From positions 1-64,000 of the forward strand of contig JAFAZH010000004.1 in the NCBI GenBank assembly GCA_019239895.1: a DNA stretch of 64,000 bases, read 5' to 3'. The notes beneath the pieces were generated by a model. It saw only the letters and a list, made by a program, of their open reading frames with translations. It was not told the origin of the DNA and searched no databases. The DNA comes from Abditibacteriaceae bacterium. GTDB taxonomy: Bacteria; Armatimonadota; Abditibacteriia; Abditibacteriales; Abditibacteriaceae. Below are positions 16,902-28,300 of this stretch, piece after piece (position 1 is the stretch's first letter; each line of letters begins with the position of its first letter). A program made the translations under genes and the position numbers.

Positions 16902-19900
16902 ATGGCCAATTGCAATTGTGGCTTCTGCCACCTTCACGTTCATTCCGAATACTCCCTGTTAGATGGGGCCAACCGCATCAAAGACCTCGCCAAACGCGCG
17001 GCGGAGATGGATATGCCAGCTCTGGCGCTCACCGATCATGGGGTGATGTATGGCGCGATTGACCACTACCAGGCGTGCAAAGACCAGGGCATTAAACCTA
17101 TTATCGGCGTGGAAACCTACGTCGCGCCGCGCAAGCATACCGATAAAGACCCGCATCTCGATAGCCAGAAGAACACCCATCACCTGACGCTCTGGGCCAA
17201 GAATGAGACTGGCTATAAGAACATGGTCAAGCTCATCACCCAGGCCAACCTGCACGGGTTTTATTACAAGCCGCGTGTAGACCACGAGCTTTTAGCCGAG
17301 TATTCCGAGGGCCTTATCTGCGGTAGCGCGTGTCTGGGCGGGGAGATCCCGCAGCTTATCGTGGGCCAGAAGTTCAATGAAGCGGTGGCGCGGGCCGAAA
17401 AGTACCGGGAAATCTTCGGCAAAGAAAACTTCTTCCTCGAACTAATGGATCACGACCTGCATGGGCAGGCAGAAGTCAATGAAAAGGTGGTTTCTGTCCA
17501 TCATAAGACGGGGATTCCGCTGATCGTCACCAATGACGCGCATTACCTGCGCGCTCAGGACGAGCAGATGCACAAGATTCTCGTCTGCATCGGAACCAAC
17601 ACCACCGTCGAGAAAGCGGCACTGCATTATGGGCCAAACTTCTATCTCAAGTCGCCCGAAGAAATGTTCCAACGCTTCAAGCATGTGCCCGAAGCCCTCG
17701 AAAACACCCTGCGCATCGCGGACATGGTGAATCTGGAACTCGACCTTAAAACCACCCACTTCCCCAACTTCGAGGTGCCCGCAGGTCACGACCTCGTCAG
17801 CTTCTTGCGCGAGCTATGCAAGCAGCGTTTCCACCTGCGCTATCCTACTGGCCACCCACGCTATGATGAAGCCGCCAAGCGCATGGAATATGAGTTAGGT
17901 ATCATTATCCAGAAGGGCTATGCGGGTTATTTCCTGGTAGTGCAGGACTTCATTAACTGGAGCAAAGAGCGCGGCATTCTGGTCGGTTGTCGTGGCAGTG
18001 CGGCAGGCTGTTTAGTGTCTTATGTCTTAGGGATTACCAACCTTGATCCCCTGCCCTATGGCCTGCTGTTCGAGCGTTTCTTGAACCCGGATCGCGTCTC
18101 CACGCCTGATATTGACGTGGACTTCCCCGATAAGCGGCGCGATGAAGTGCTGCAATACGTCACCAATAAATACGGCAAAGAAAAAGTTGCCCAGATTATC
18201 ACCTTTGGAACTCTCGCCGCCCGCGCCGCCGTGCGCGATACGGCGCGCGCGATGGGGCTTGATCTCAAAATCGCTGACAACGTGGCCAAGCTGATTCCGG
18301 CGATTCCTGGACATCCCGTTTCGATCAAAGAAGCCATTGAGCAAGTGAAAGAGTTAGGCGACCTCTATAACGCCGACTCGACCATCCGCAGCCTCTGCGA
18401 CACGGCCCAGCAGATTGAAGGCTTCACGCGCCACGCCAGCCGCCATGCTTGCGGTGTGGTCATTGGTAAAGACCGCCTGGATGATCTGGTGCCTCTCGAA
18501 GAAAAAGATGGTGACGTTATCACCCAGTACCACGCTAAAGCAGTCGAAAAAATCGGCCTGGTGAAGATGGATTTCTTAGGGCTGCAAAACAACACCGTCA
18601 TCAACGACACCCTCGACCTCATCAAGCAGCGGCATGGGGAAGACCTCAACCTGGAAGAGATTGACCTCACCGATAAAAAGGTCTACGATATGTTGGGTAA
18701 AGGCGATGGCGTCGCCGTGTTCCAGATGGAAGGCGTCGGAATGCGCAACTTATTGCGCGAACTCAAGCCGGAAAACTTAGAGCACATCATCGCGCAGATT
18801 TCGCTCTACCGTCCCGGCCCGATGGAAGAAATTCCCCGCTACGTGAGTGGTCGTTTCGGCGGCAGAGTCACCTACCCGCACCCCAAGCTCAAAGAAGTGC
18901 TCAAAGATACCTACGGCATGTTGCTCTACCAGGAGCAAGTCATGCAAGCCTCCCAGGTGCTGGCAGGCTTCACTGGCGGTCAGGCCGAAACATTGATGAA
19001 GGCTATGTCCAAGAAGAAAAAAGAGGACATGGCCAAGCTCAAGCCACTCTTCCTGGAAGGTTGCGGGCAAAATGGCATAGACCAAGCCACCGCCGAAGAC
19101 ATTTTCGGGCGCATGGAGGACTTTGCTAAATATGCTTTTAATAAGTCTCACGCTGCCTATTATGGGCTGGTCTCTTATTGGACAGCTTACTTAAAGACGA
19201 ATTACGCGCCTGAATTTATGGCGTGCAAGATGACGAGCCTGTTGGAAAAGAAGGACAAGTTGCTCGTCGTCATTGACGACTGCCGCAAGCATGGTATTGA
19301 AGTTTTGCCGCCGGATGTGAACGAAAGTAATCATGAATTTACCGTTGTGGGCCAAGGTGTGGATGCGGCTATCCGCTTCGGGTTGCAGGCTATCAAGGGC
19401 ATTGGCGAAGCCCCGGTGAATGCCATTATCGAAGCGCGTCGCACTGGGGGCCGCTTTATCTCCCTCTTCGATTTCTGCGAGAGGGTGCCGCCGCGTGCCT
19501 GTGGCAAATCGGCGATTGAAACGCTTATCAAATGTGGCGCGTTCGATAACATCAACAATAATCGCCAGGCGATGTTAGAAGTAGTTGATAATGCCATCAA
19601 AACGGCTGAATTAGCCCTCAAAGAAGCCGGACAAGTGGGTCTCTTTGATAGCGGGCCGACAGCGGGCCAGCCCAAGCTAACGGGCCAGATACCGGATATT
19701 CCCGATGCTGACCGCGACACGCGCCTGGGTTGGGAAAAGGAACTGTTGGGTCTTTATATCAGCGACCACCCGTTGCTGCCGCTGCGCCACTATCTAGAGC
19801 AGAACACCACGGCGATGGAGCGCATCAGCGAAGACCGTTCTCTCAGCGATGGCAGCAAAATCACCGTGGGCGGCATGGTCACCACCGTTAAGAAGATGGT

Positions 19901-20867
19901 AGATAAAAATGGCCGCACCTGGGCCGCTTTTACCATCGAAGACCTCACTGGCTCAATTGAAATCCTGTCCTTTGCCAAGACCTATGAAAAGTGCGGCAAC
20001 TGCGTCGAGGAAGATGCCAAGTTGTTAGTCTCTGGACGCCTGGCTGCCGACAGCGGGCGCGGCGGACGCCAGCAGAATAATGACGACGATGAGAGTGGCG
20101 GGGGTGAAGGCGAGGCCGTGCGCTATAAAATCATGGCCGATGAAATTGAAGTCATCCCCGTTCAAGATGCTATTGCCGCAGGCGAAGTGGCGGCGCAGCA
20201 CGAAAGCGTTCAGGCATACGCTGAGGCGAACGGTCACAACCCCGACCTCAACGGTGCTACACCGACTGATTTAGCGGGCAGTAGCGGCTACGCAGCCAAT
20301 GGTAACGGTGTCAATGGCACTAACGGCTCAAATGGCTCCTGGAATAACCATGCTGGCCAGAATGGAGCTTACAGTAATGGCACCCCCGCGCCTAATGGAG
20401 CCAATGGCAATGGGAGTTACACCAATGGCAGCAACGGCAATGGTTCAGCTGGCATCGGCATCAATCGTAACAATGCCGCTTTAGTGGGCGCGAATGGTAA
20501 TGGAAGTAGCAGCAATGGTAACGGCAACGGTTATACCAATGGCAGCAGCAACGGTGCCGGGGAGGAAGGTCGTCCCGCCATACCGCGCATTGGACGCGGC
20601 TTTGCCCCACCCCACTGGGCCTCGCACTGCGTCCACCTGCACATCCCTGAAGGCCAGGCAACCGCTCTCACATTGAACCGCCTGTGGAAAATCTGCCGCA
20701 CTTATCAGGGTGAGACCGAAGTCTGGCTGCACCTCGATAACGGTGAGGAGACCGTGCAACTGCGCGTTTCACCTTCCTACTGGGTCAATATTTCACCAGA
20801 GTTTTGCGATGAAGTGCTGAACGTGCTGGGCGAAGACCACTTACTGATTCCAGAATTTTTGCATTAG
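16902..20867 (+). CDS. dnaE: DNA polymerase III alpha subunit with Asn/Gly-rich insert
   Basis: The replicative polymerase, 1321 residues. Domain order: PHP (CHLHVHSEYSLLDGANRI at about 9-26), palm with the catalytic PDIDVDFPD near residues 402-410, thumb/fingers (GRSRDEV-like region replaced by RRDEVLQYVTNKYGKEKVAQI; HASRHACGVVI; VFQMEGVGMRNLLRELKP; YRPGPMEEIPRY), helix-hairpin-helix region, OB fold (ITVGGMVTTVKKMVDKNGRTWAAFTIEDLTGSIEI, about 985-1020) and a C-terminal domain. Between OB fold and C terminus, about residues 1095-1225, lies a long linker dominated by Asn, Gly, Ser and Thr (NGNGVNGTNGSNGS…), absent from typical DnaE of about 1160 residues. It converges with an unknown gene ten bases away. 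Confidence 0.97.
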   Translation: MANCNCGFCHLHVHSEYSLLDGANRIKDLAKRAAEMDMPALALTDHGVMYGAIDHYQACKDQGIKPIIGVETYVAPRKHTDKDPHLDSQKNTHHLTLWAKNETGYKNMVKLITQANLHGFYYKPRVDHELLAEYSEGLICGSACLGGEIPQLIVGQKFNEAVARAEKYREIFGKENFFLELMDHDLHGQAEVNEKVVSVHHKTGIPLIVTNDAHYLRAQDEQMHKILVCIGTNTTVEKAALHYGPNFYLKSPEEMFQRFKHVPEALENTLRIADMVNLELDLKTTHFPNFEVPAGHDLVSFLRELCKQRFHLRYPTGHPRYDEAAKRMEYELGIIIQKGYAGYFLVVQDFINWSKERGILVGCRGSAAGCLVSYVLGITNLDPLPYGLLFERFLNPDRVSTPDIDVDFPDKRRDEVLQYVTNKYGKEKVAQIITFGTLAARAAVRDTARAMGLDLKIADNVAKLIPAIPGHPVSIKEAIEQVKELGDLYNADSTIRSLCDTAQQIEGFTRHASRHACGVVIGKDRLDDLVPLEEKDGDVITQYHAKAVEKIGLVKMDFLGLQNNTVINDTLDLIKQRHGEDLNLEEIDLTDKKVYDMLGKGDGVAVFQMEGVGMRNLLRELKPENLEHIIAQISLYRPGPMEEIPRYVSGRFGGRVTYPHPKLKEVLKDTYGMLLYQEQVMQASQVLAGFTGGQAETLMKAMSKKKKEDMAKLKPLFLEGCGQNGIDQATAEDIFGRMEDFAKYAFNKSHAAYYGLVSYWTAYLKTNYAPEFMACKMTSLLEKKDKLLVVIDDCRKHGIEVLPPDVNESNHEFTVVGQGVDAAIRFGLQAIKGIGEAPVNAIIEARRTGGRFISLFDFCERVPPRACGKSAIETLIKCGAFDNINNNRQAMLEVVDNAIKTAELALKEAGQVGLFDSGPTAGQPKLTGQIPDIPDADRDTRLGWEKELLGLYISDHPLLPLRHYLEQNTTAMERISEDRSLSDGSKITVGGMVTTVKKMVDKNGRTWAAFTIEDLTGSIEILSFAKTYEKCGNCVEEDAKLLVSGRLAADSGRGGRQQNNDDDESGGGEGEAVRYKIMADEIEVIPVQDAIAAGEVAAQHESVQAYAEANGHNPDLNGATPTDLAGSSGYAANGNGVNGTNGSNGSWNNHAGQNGAYSNGTPAPNGANGNGSYTNGSNGNGSAGIGINRNNAALVGANGNGSSSNGNGNGYTNGSSNGAGEEGRPAIPRIGRGFAPPHWASHCVHLHIPEGQATALTLNRLWKICRTYQGETEVWLHLDNGEETVQLRVSPSYWVNISPEFCDEVLNVLGEDHLLIPEFLH

Positions 20868-20877
20868 CTGGAATTAC

Positions 20878-22131
20878 TCAACGATGCTTGTTGCTAAGCA
20901 TCTTAGATGCTTTATAGTAAAAGAATAATTGATTTGATTCAATTGTCTTCTGTTTCTCTGCCCACTTTCTCCTTGAGTCTATAGCCATAACCCCTAATCC
21001 AACGGCCGCTCCAATTGAAACGGAGGCAAGAGCAGGCAGATGTGATAAACCAGATAAACCTGCTCCCAAAGCTCCTCCTGTTGGAATGCTCAAAGGCTTT
21101 TCTGGTAGCAAACCACCTAATTCATACAGCCATTTATTGGATGCTACGGAATCTTCAATTTCCGCCACGGCTGGCTGAACCTCTGCCCGAAAGACTTCTT
21201 CTGCGGCAAGAGGAAAATCTTCTGACCAAGCTGCGGACTTCATATCCCTTGAGAACTTTACCATTGCGCCACGAAATCGGACAAGTGGCTTATCCAATTC
21301 TTTGCGGATGTCTAAAATCTCATCAACGGAAGCGTCATCAAACGTGGGTAACCTCTCCATCAGATCGGCAGCTAGACCAACTGGCTTTGCCCTATCTACT
21401 TGCACTTCTGTCACGTCAATCTTACCTTCTCTCAATCCCAACCGGACAAGATTGCCCGTAAAATCATCAAACAAAGGATAGGAAGAGGAGCTTTTTATTG
21501 CCTGCTCTATTTCGTGTATAAAGTCCTCTAACATCTGGCTGGTGTCCCCTGATGCATTCCCCGGTAATAAGGGCGCATTAAAGCTTTGCCCTTGCTCTAC
21601 GGAATTCAGTTGAGCCGCTTTCTGAACACAAACGGCTATCCACTGTATGGGACTCAATCGCTGTCCCAAGGTCTTTATCTCTAATCGGCCCGTCTTTAAG
21701 AGCCGTTCAAATTGATCTGCCTTGAACTGTTTTGCTATTTTAGATGCGGTTTGCTTCATGCTCTCAACTTCAGGACGAATAACATTTTGCATACTCGCCT
21801 TCATACGCAATTCCTGTACGGATAGATTCCTCTTAGACAATAGCTGACGATAAATGCTAAAGAACTTGGCAGCGTCTTCCCTTGCCTGGTCATCTTGAGC
21901 TATTGAGGGTGCAACCATCTCCACAAGTTCCAGTTGCTGGCGTTCTGTGAACCTTGAGAATACAGTAATTGGAGTCAAAATCAAAGCTATAGGACTGCAA
22001 AGAGTAACCTTATCTGCATAAAGCAATGCCGCTTTAGCCAGTCTGAGATGATGCTCGACGACAGTAGCTATATCATCATCGCCTTCAAGTGCTGCCCCGA
22101 TTGTAATATGAAAGTCAGGCGGCTTCTTCAT
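20878..22131 (-). CDS. Protein of unknown function with C-terminal hydrophobic segments
   Basis: 417 residues, no family I can name. The N terminus has a conserved-looking HHLRLAKAALLYADKVTLCSPIALILTPI segment, the middle is mostly charged helix with possible coiled coil (VESMKQTASKIAKQFKADQFERLL). Near residues 355-390 is a Gly/Ala-rich hydrophobic stretch (GGALGAGLSGLSHLPAL, SVSIGAAVGLGVMAID) that could be membrane-interacting, followed by a basic tail. It has an AT-richer, plainer codon use than dnaE next door. It is convergent with dnaE, and monocistronic. Proteins with ALLYADKV-like starts occur as hypotheticals elsewhere. No function is claimed. Confidence 0.75.
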   Translation of the reverse strand: MKKPPDFHITIGAALEGDDDIATVVEHHLRLAKAALLYADKVTLCSPIALILTPITVFSRFTERQQLELVEMVAPSIAQDDQAREDAAKFFSIYRQLLSKRNLSVQELRMKASMQNVIRPEVESMKQTASKIAKQFKADQFERLLKTGRLEIKTLGQRLSPIQWIAVCVQKAAQLNSVEQGQSFNAPLLPGNASGDTSQMLEDFIHEIEQAIKSSSSYPLFDDFTGNLVRLGLREGKIDVTEVQVDRAKPVGLAADLMERLPTFDDASVDEILDIRKELDKPLVRFRGAMVKFSRDMKSAAWSEDFPLAAEEVFRAEVQPAVAEIEDSVASNKWLYELGGLLPEKPLSIPTGGALGAGLSGLSHLPALASVSIGAAVGLGVMAIDSRRKWAEKQKTIESNQLFFYYKASKMLSNKHR

Positions 22132-22286
22132 ATCAGATTGCCTCTTAAGCGGTATAATTAATCTGAAGTTTAATACGATAACCTTTGCTCGTTAATTAAG
22201 TGGCAATCCGGCGAGACCAAAAGAAGCATTTACCTGCGGCCTCCTCTTGCCTACGCAGTGAGGGAAAGGTCAGGCACGAAAGCAAA

Positions 22287-22317
22287 AAGGGGCGCGTCAA
22301 CTAATGACGCGCCCCTT
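22287..22317 (-). terminator. Strong terminator after the giant surface protein gene
   Basis: A perfect 13-base-pair stem (AAGGGGCGCGTCA with TGACGCGCCCCTT) around a five-base loop. On the minus strand the stem's terminal TT continues into a T run. Confidence 0.9.
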
Positions 22318-22359
22318 ACAGTTAGTCTGATTCTCCGCTACAGATAACAGCTTGAGTTA

Positions 22360-25300
22360 CTACTTAGCAGCGAGTGGCCCGGTTTGGCCGGAGACTATTC
22401 GACCCTGTTCATCTAACAAGTCACTCCAGGCGACTGTGACTTGGTCACCACTATGCAGCGTGCCATCTGGCAAACCGAGTATTACGCTATGAGCAGTGCC
22501 ATCATAACCAGCGCTTTCCACGGTGACAGCCTGACCATTCACCTGCACCGCATAATGCGCCGCGTCACTGGCCGTTTCTGACTCTAAGGCTCCCAGGAAG
22601 CGGAGCGTCACCCCATTCTTAGCAGCACTGGCGGTGCCAGTGGAGAGTTGAAGGGGAGAAGCTATAGGCACATCCGCTTCGCCCCGTGTGCCGGTGCTGG
22701 TCGCAATGCGGAAGTTACCCATTGTGGCTGTCGGCCCGGTCAGGGCTGGCACCGGATAGCCGATGTTGAAGGCTTTATCCACGGCAAAGGGAATCACACG
22801 GTAGTTGCCTACGCCCAACGTCAGCGGCAACGGCGTGGTCCAGGTGCTGCCACTCAGGGCCGCCGCTTTGACGTTGGCTGGTTTCACAACTCCGAACACG
22901 TTATTGAGGTTAGCAGTGGTTACAGTAACCGCAGCATCAAAGGCATTCGTGTTCCAGTTGTAAAGGCTCAGGTTCAAGCCGCTCAAGCTGAGGCTGTTGA
23001 TCTTCGCCAACACCACACCCACACCTAAGATACCGCTACTGTCAGTGGCAGCACCTGTCGCCGCAGGCAAAGTTGCTTTGGTGAAGGTGGCATTACCTGT
23101 CGGCTTGGTTACTGTTACTGTCGGCTTCGTCGTGTCCCCGGCTCCGGCCACAAAGTTGATGGTCTCAACGCTGTTGGTGGTCAGGGTCTTCACCACATAG
23201 TTGCTGATGAATGAGGTGCCAGCTTTGTAAGGCGCGACAATGTAAGTGCCTATGGCCAAGCCAGTGAAGGTGTAAGCTCCAGTTTTGCTATCCACTGTCA
23301 CGGGAGTAGGTTTGACCGTTGTGGGAGCCGCCAGGAAGTCCAGCACCGCATTTTGGATGTCGGCGGCAGTGGGTGCTACCTTGCCAGTCCACTTCAAGAG
23401 CCCTACCTTAGTTCCAGTTACAGCCGCACCGGTTTTCGTCTTCACTGTCCCGGTGATGGTATAGGTGGTGGGCTTAATCACGGTGAACGCCTTGGTAGCA
23501 GTACCCCCTGCGGTTTGCACCGTGATGAGGACACTACCGATGGCCAGACCTGTCGGCACCGTTGTTACCAACTTGGTGGCGGTGGAAGTAGCCGTATTCA
23601 CCGTCGCTGCGGCAGCGCCAAACTTCACAGTGGCATCTTGCAAGTTGGTGCCATTGATGGTGACAGTTGCCCCCATCGGCGCACTGGCCGGGCTGACGCT
23701 ACTGATGGTCGGCACTGGCAGTTTGTCGGTTTCGGTGGCAGTCACGGTCACAGGCACGGCACTTAAAGCACCTGCTACGGCACTGATGTTAGTAGTACGC
23801 GAGCCAGTAATCTTGCCATCACTAACGCCTGTAATAGTGAAGGTAACGGAAGACTGCCCAGCCGGAATCGTCACCGGAGAAGACACAGTGGCGACGCTGG
23901 TATCACTGCTGGCGACGGTGACCGCTAAGGCAGCATCAGTGGAGGTGTTGCGGGTGAGAGTGCCCGTCGTGGTACCATTCTCCGCAAAGGTCGTCGGGGC
24001 GATGCTCAGGGTAAGCGTTGGCCCATCATTATCTTTGACCGTGAGCGGCTTGCTATCGGACAGGGCACCTGCGGTGGCTGTTATGGTCGTGCTGCGGTCG
24101 CCTTGAGCTATGGCATCATCTGTCGTGTTGATGGTGAAACTGGCCAGGGTTTGTCCGGCATGAATGACCACGCTACCCGGCACTGGAATAGCCGGATTGC
24201 TGCTGGTCAAATTTACCGTCAGCTCAGAAGTGAACGGTGTGTTGCGGGTCACGGTGCCGGTGATGGTTTGACCTTCGGTTACTGTATCCACAAGCGCATC
24301 ATTGACACTCAAGGCAAGGGTCAGCTTCGCCACATCCACATCTTTGTTCGTTACTCCAACTGAAACCGGCGCTAAGCCATTGTAAGTCGCATCACTGCTG
24401 CTGGGAGCAACCTTGACCGTGTAAGCCTGGTCGCCGTCCGCTATGTGATCGGCCACCCCGGTCACGGTTACAGGCTGTGCCGCATTCCAGTTCGCAGGGG
24501 TGAAGGTTAAGGTTGCCGGAGCCACCGTGCCTTCATTCGGGTTGCTGCTGCTCAAATTGATGGTTACATTGGCTAATGGCTGGCTGCTGAGCTTAACTGT
24601 AAAGTTCGCCGTGCCACCTGCTTCGGTGGTCTGTAAGCCAGTGGTTGGGGTCACGACTAAGCCAGCAGTATCATTGTCAGTTAGTGTTACCGTCTGATTA
24701 GCACTAATGCTGCCGCAACTGGCGCTCAGGATAACATTGCGAGCGCCATCGGCGACAGAATTGTCTACGGCACCAATGGGGAAGGTGACACTATTATTGC
24801 CAGCGGCAACGGTTACTGCGGGAGTGCCATTTTGCAGCGGCAAGCTTAACGCACCCGGCACATTGATGGCCAGCAAGAAAGTCATGTCGGAAACCGCAGG
24901 CTTATCGAGGGTGAGCGTAGCGGTTGCCGCATTAGCCCCGGCTGCTTCGCTGAACGTAGCGGGAGCAATGCTCAACGTGGCAGAAGTTGGTGGCTGGGTA
25001 GCTGCTACGACTTTGACCAAGTTTTGGGCAAAGGAATTGTTGAAACTCGTATCATAGCCGTTGACCGAGACGTAATAAGTCCCTGGTATCAGTTTGCTGG
25101 CATCCGGCCCATTGGCAAACGTCCAACTACCATCGGTGCCGACGCCAGTCACGGGGAAGGAGTAATAGCTGGCAACCCAGCTCGTGCCATTCCAGTACTG
25201 TTGCGTATTGGCATTATAGAAATTAATGGAAAGTCCTGCGACCCCAACATTATCGGTAGCCGTGCCTTTGGTGACCGCCAGACTGGTGACACTGGAATTA

Positions 25301-28300
25301 TTGGCCGGGTCAGTAATGCTGAAGGTGGGCGGTGTGGTGTCACCACCGCCGCCACTGCTGCCCGTAGCTGTCACATCGGCTGTCGCCTCACTGTAGCCAG
25401 TAGCAGTCGCCTGAATAGTAATCGGCGAATCGCCGGGGAAGCCATCGTTGTGCGCCGCCACGGTGAAAGTGGTCGAGAGTTGTCCGGCAGTGATTTTTAC
25501 GCTGTCAGGCACCGAAGCAACATTCGAGTTATTGCTGAATAACTGAACCGTCAGATCACCCGTCAGAGCCGCTGGAATCGAGACAGTGCCAGTTGCAGCA
25601 TTGGCTCCCGCATTCTTGCTAAATGAAGTTGGATTGATGCTCAACGTGAGCGCAGGCAGTGTCACGGTAAACGTCACCGTAGTAGATTGCCCGTCATTGC
25701 CCGCCTTATCTTTCGTCAGAACACGTAAGGTGTAAACGCCCGCATCCAGTGGCGGCAATGCCTTACTCCAGTTCACCGAGCCATCCTGATTGGCGGTTCC
25801 AAAGAAGGCCGGATAGTAATTGATGGAGTCATAGGCTGGTGTTTGAGAGAGGTCATAATAGTAGGGCGAGCCATCCTGATTGGCGGAGCCGCTCCAGAGT
25901 TGGTTCTGATGCTGAGCATCGGCACCACGGGTCAGGCGTATGTGAAGTTGCGGTTTACTAACACCCTGACCACTTGAGTAGTCATAGTCACTGGCGATAC
26001 CAGAGCCATTGAGGTCATCCGCCGCCGTGCCCTTGATGGTACGCACTGCCGCATCCGAATTCAAGTAACTGTGACCATCCTGTGGCTGGGTAATTGTGAT
26101 CGTTGGAGCGGTGTTATCAATCTGGAAGTTGACAGCGTCCGAGGTGCCTACATTGCCAACCTCGTCGGACGAAACCGCCGTCAGCGTGTAGGTGGCGTCG
26201 GTGAAGCCCTGTATTACAGTTGGCAGCGTGAACGTCCAATTACGATTATTGTTGTAATTCCCGTTATCGGACAGTGTGGCTGATAATAAGTTAGCGGCAT
26301 CAGAGTAGGTGCTTGTCCAGGTACTGCCACCTGCCCACCAGCCAGCGGGCGTAGTGTCACGGGCGTCACGGTGCAATTTAACTTTGACACTGGTCACATC
26401 CGAGCGCACGTCTTGTGATGTGCCCGTCGCTTGCAGCAGGGCACCACTGTCAACCGTGCCAGTGCTGTGATAGAAGCCGCCACCATAGCCATTGTCAGCA
26501 TAAGGTTGATTAACCGTCACGGTTGGCGGCGTGGAGTCTATGCCGTCGAAGGCTGTCTGCATGAGGCCGCCAGAGGAACCGGCGTAGTAGCCGCTGTAGC
26601 CCACGGTATAGATGCGCTTGGTTTGCGGATTGAAGGCTAAGTTGAATGCGCCGCCATAGGAGCTACTGGAGTCTGCGCCACCGATCTGCGATAGGACTTG
26701 GTTCGTCGCGCCACTGATAGCTATAAGAGCACCAGATAAGCTACTGGAGGCGGAGACGTAAACGCGATTATCCGCTTCATTGATCGCCACACCTGCTCCA
26801 TAATACTGGAATGACGAGTTATTGGAAAAGGGAATGGCCGTTGTCACTGTATTGTTCGTGCCATCGATGACTTGCAACTGCTGACCATCCGCCAGGTAAA
26901 CCTGGTGCGTGGCGGAGTTGACTGCAACGCCCGCCGGATCGGGCACCTGATAGCCATTGCCATAGCTGAAGGGCAGCGTCGCTTCTTCGGTGTAGGCAGC
27001 ATTATCATAAGTTGAGCCTTTAATGACTTTAAGGGCCACTTTACTGTTGACAGTGCAGCCGACATAAACCTTATCGGTTGAGGTGTCCACGGCCACACCT
27101 AATGGCGCGACACCTGCTGGGTGCAGGGTGCGATCCACATTCAGCGTGCCATCCCCATTGACATGAATCACGCTCAGGCTCGGATACGAGCTGCCGTTAT
27201 TAGTCACGTAAATAGTATTGGTCACCGGGTTAAAGGCGATGCCGGAAGGATGATCGGTAGAATAGGTCTCGTGAATGGTGCCGTCGGAATCAACCGTGCG
27301 GCTTACCAGCATATCCACGGTGACCGAATCAATGATGGTATCGGTCGCCCCATCAATGCGCACCAATTGTCCGGCGCTGGGTAGGGTAACGTAAATCTGA
27401 TTGAGTTGGGTGTTCACCGCGATGCCGTAAGGAGCATTGCTTAAGTTAAAATCAGGATTGGGATAGAACGCGATGTTTTTGATTACCTGCCCGGTCGTGC
27501 CATCCACCACATGCACCCCTACCGCACTCGAGCTTTGGTCGTTCGTGATGTAGATTTTGTTTGTATTAGGATTGACCGCCACCCCACGCGGCTCGCTGAA
27601 GAGCGGCACCATAGTCAAGCCAGAACTGCTGATGACGCTGAGTACTCCGTCTTGAGCCACATACACGTTCCCCGTGCTGGAATTGACTGCCACATCATAG
27701 GGCGTCCCGATCCGCGTCAAATTATAGGTGCTGCTAGTCGTAACGCTGTCGTCTGAACCGTCGAAGATGCTCAAGCCATAAAAGACACGATTGTTGACCG
27801 TGTCACGGAAATAGTTAAGGTTGCCAACATAGACTTTGTTGTTGCTCGGATTGACCGCGATGGAAGTCGGATCATTACCCACCGTAACGAGGTTCAGCAC
27901 GCTGTTGTCATCCCCGTTGATGACGGCGACCTGAGTGCCATGCGTGTTGGCGTTGCCTGGCATGGTGACGTAGATGCGATTGCGGCTGGGGTTCACCGCA
28001 ATGTCCGTCCCATAACCCAAGCCCAGTGCTGATGTGTCGGGAAGGTTAACGGTAACAGCCGTATTGGTTGCGCCGTCAATCACGGTAAAGGTGCGTGCCG
28101 TGCTGGAATTATCGCCATCATTGGACACATAGATTTTATTAGTCGTTGGGTTAACCGCCACGCCATCGGGATTAACCCCTACGGGCACCGTCGCCACAAT
28201 GCTATTGTCGTCACCGTTAATCACCGTTACCGAGTTGCCAATGGGCTTGCCGTTGCTATCTGAGCCACCAGTCTGCGTGACATAGATTCTGTTGGTCGTG

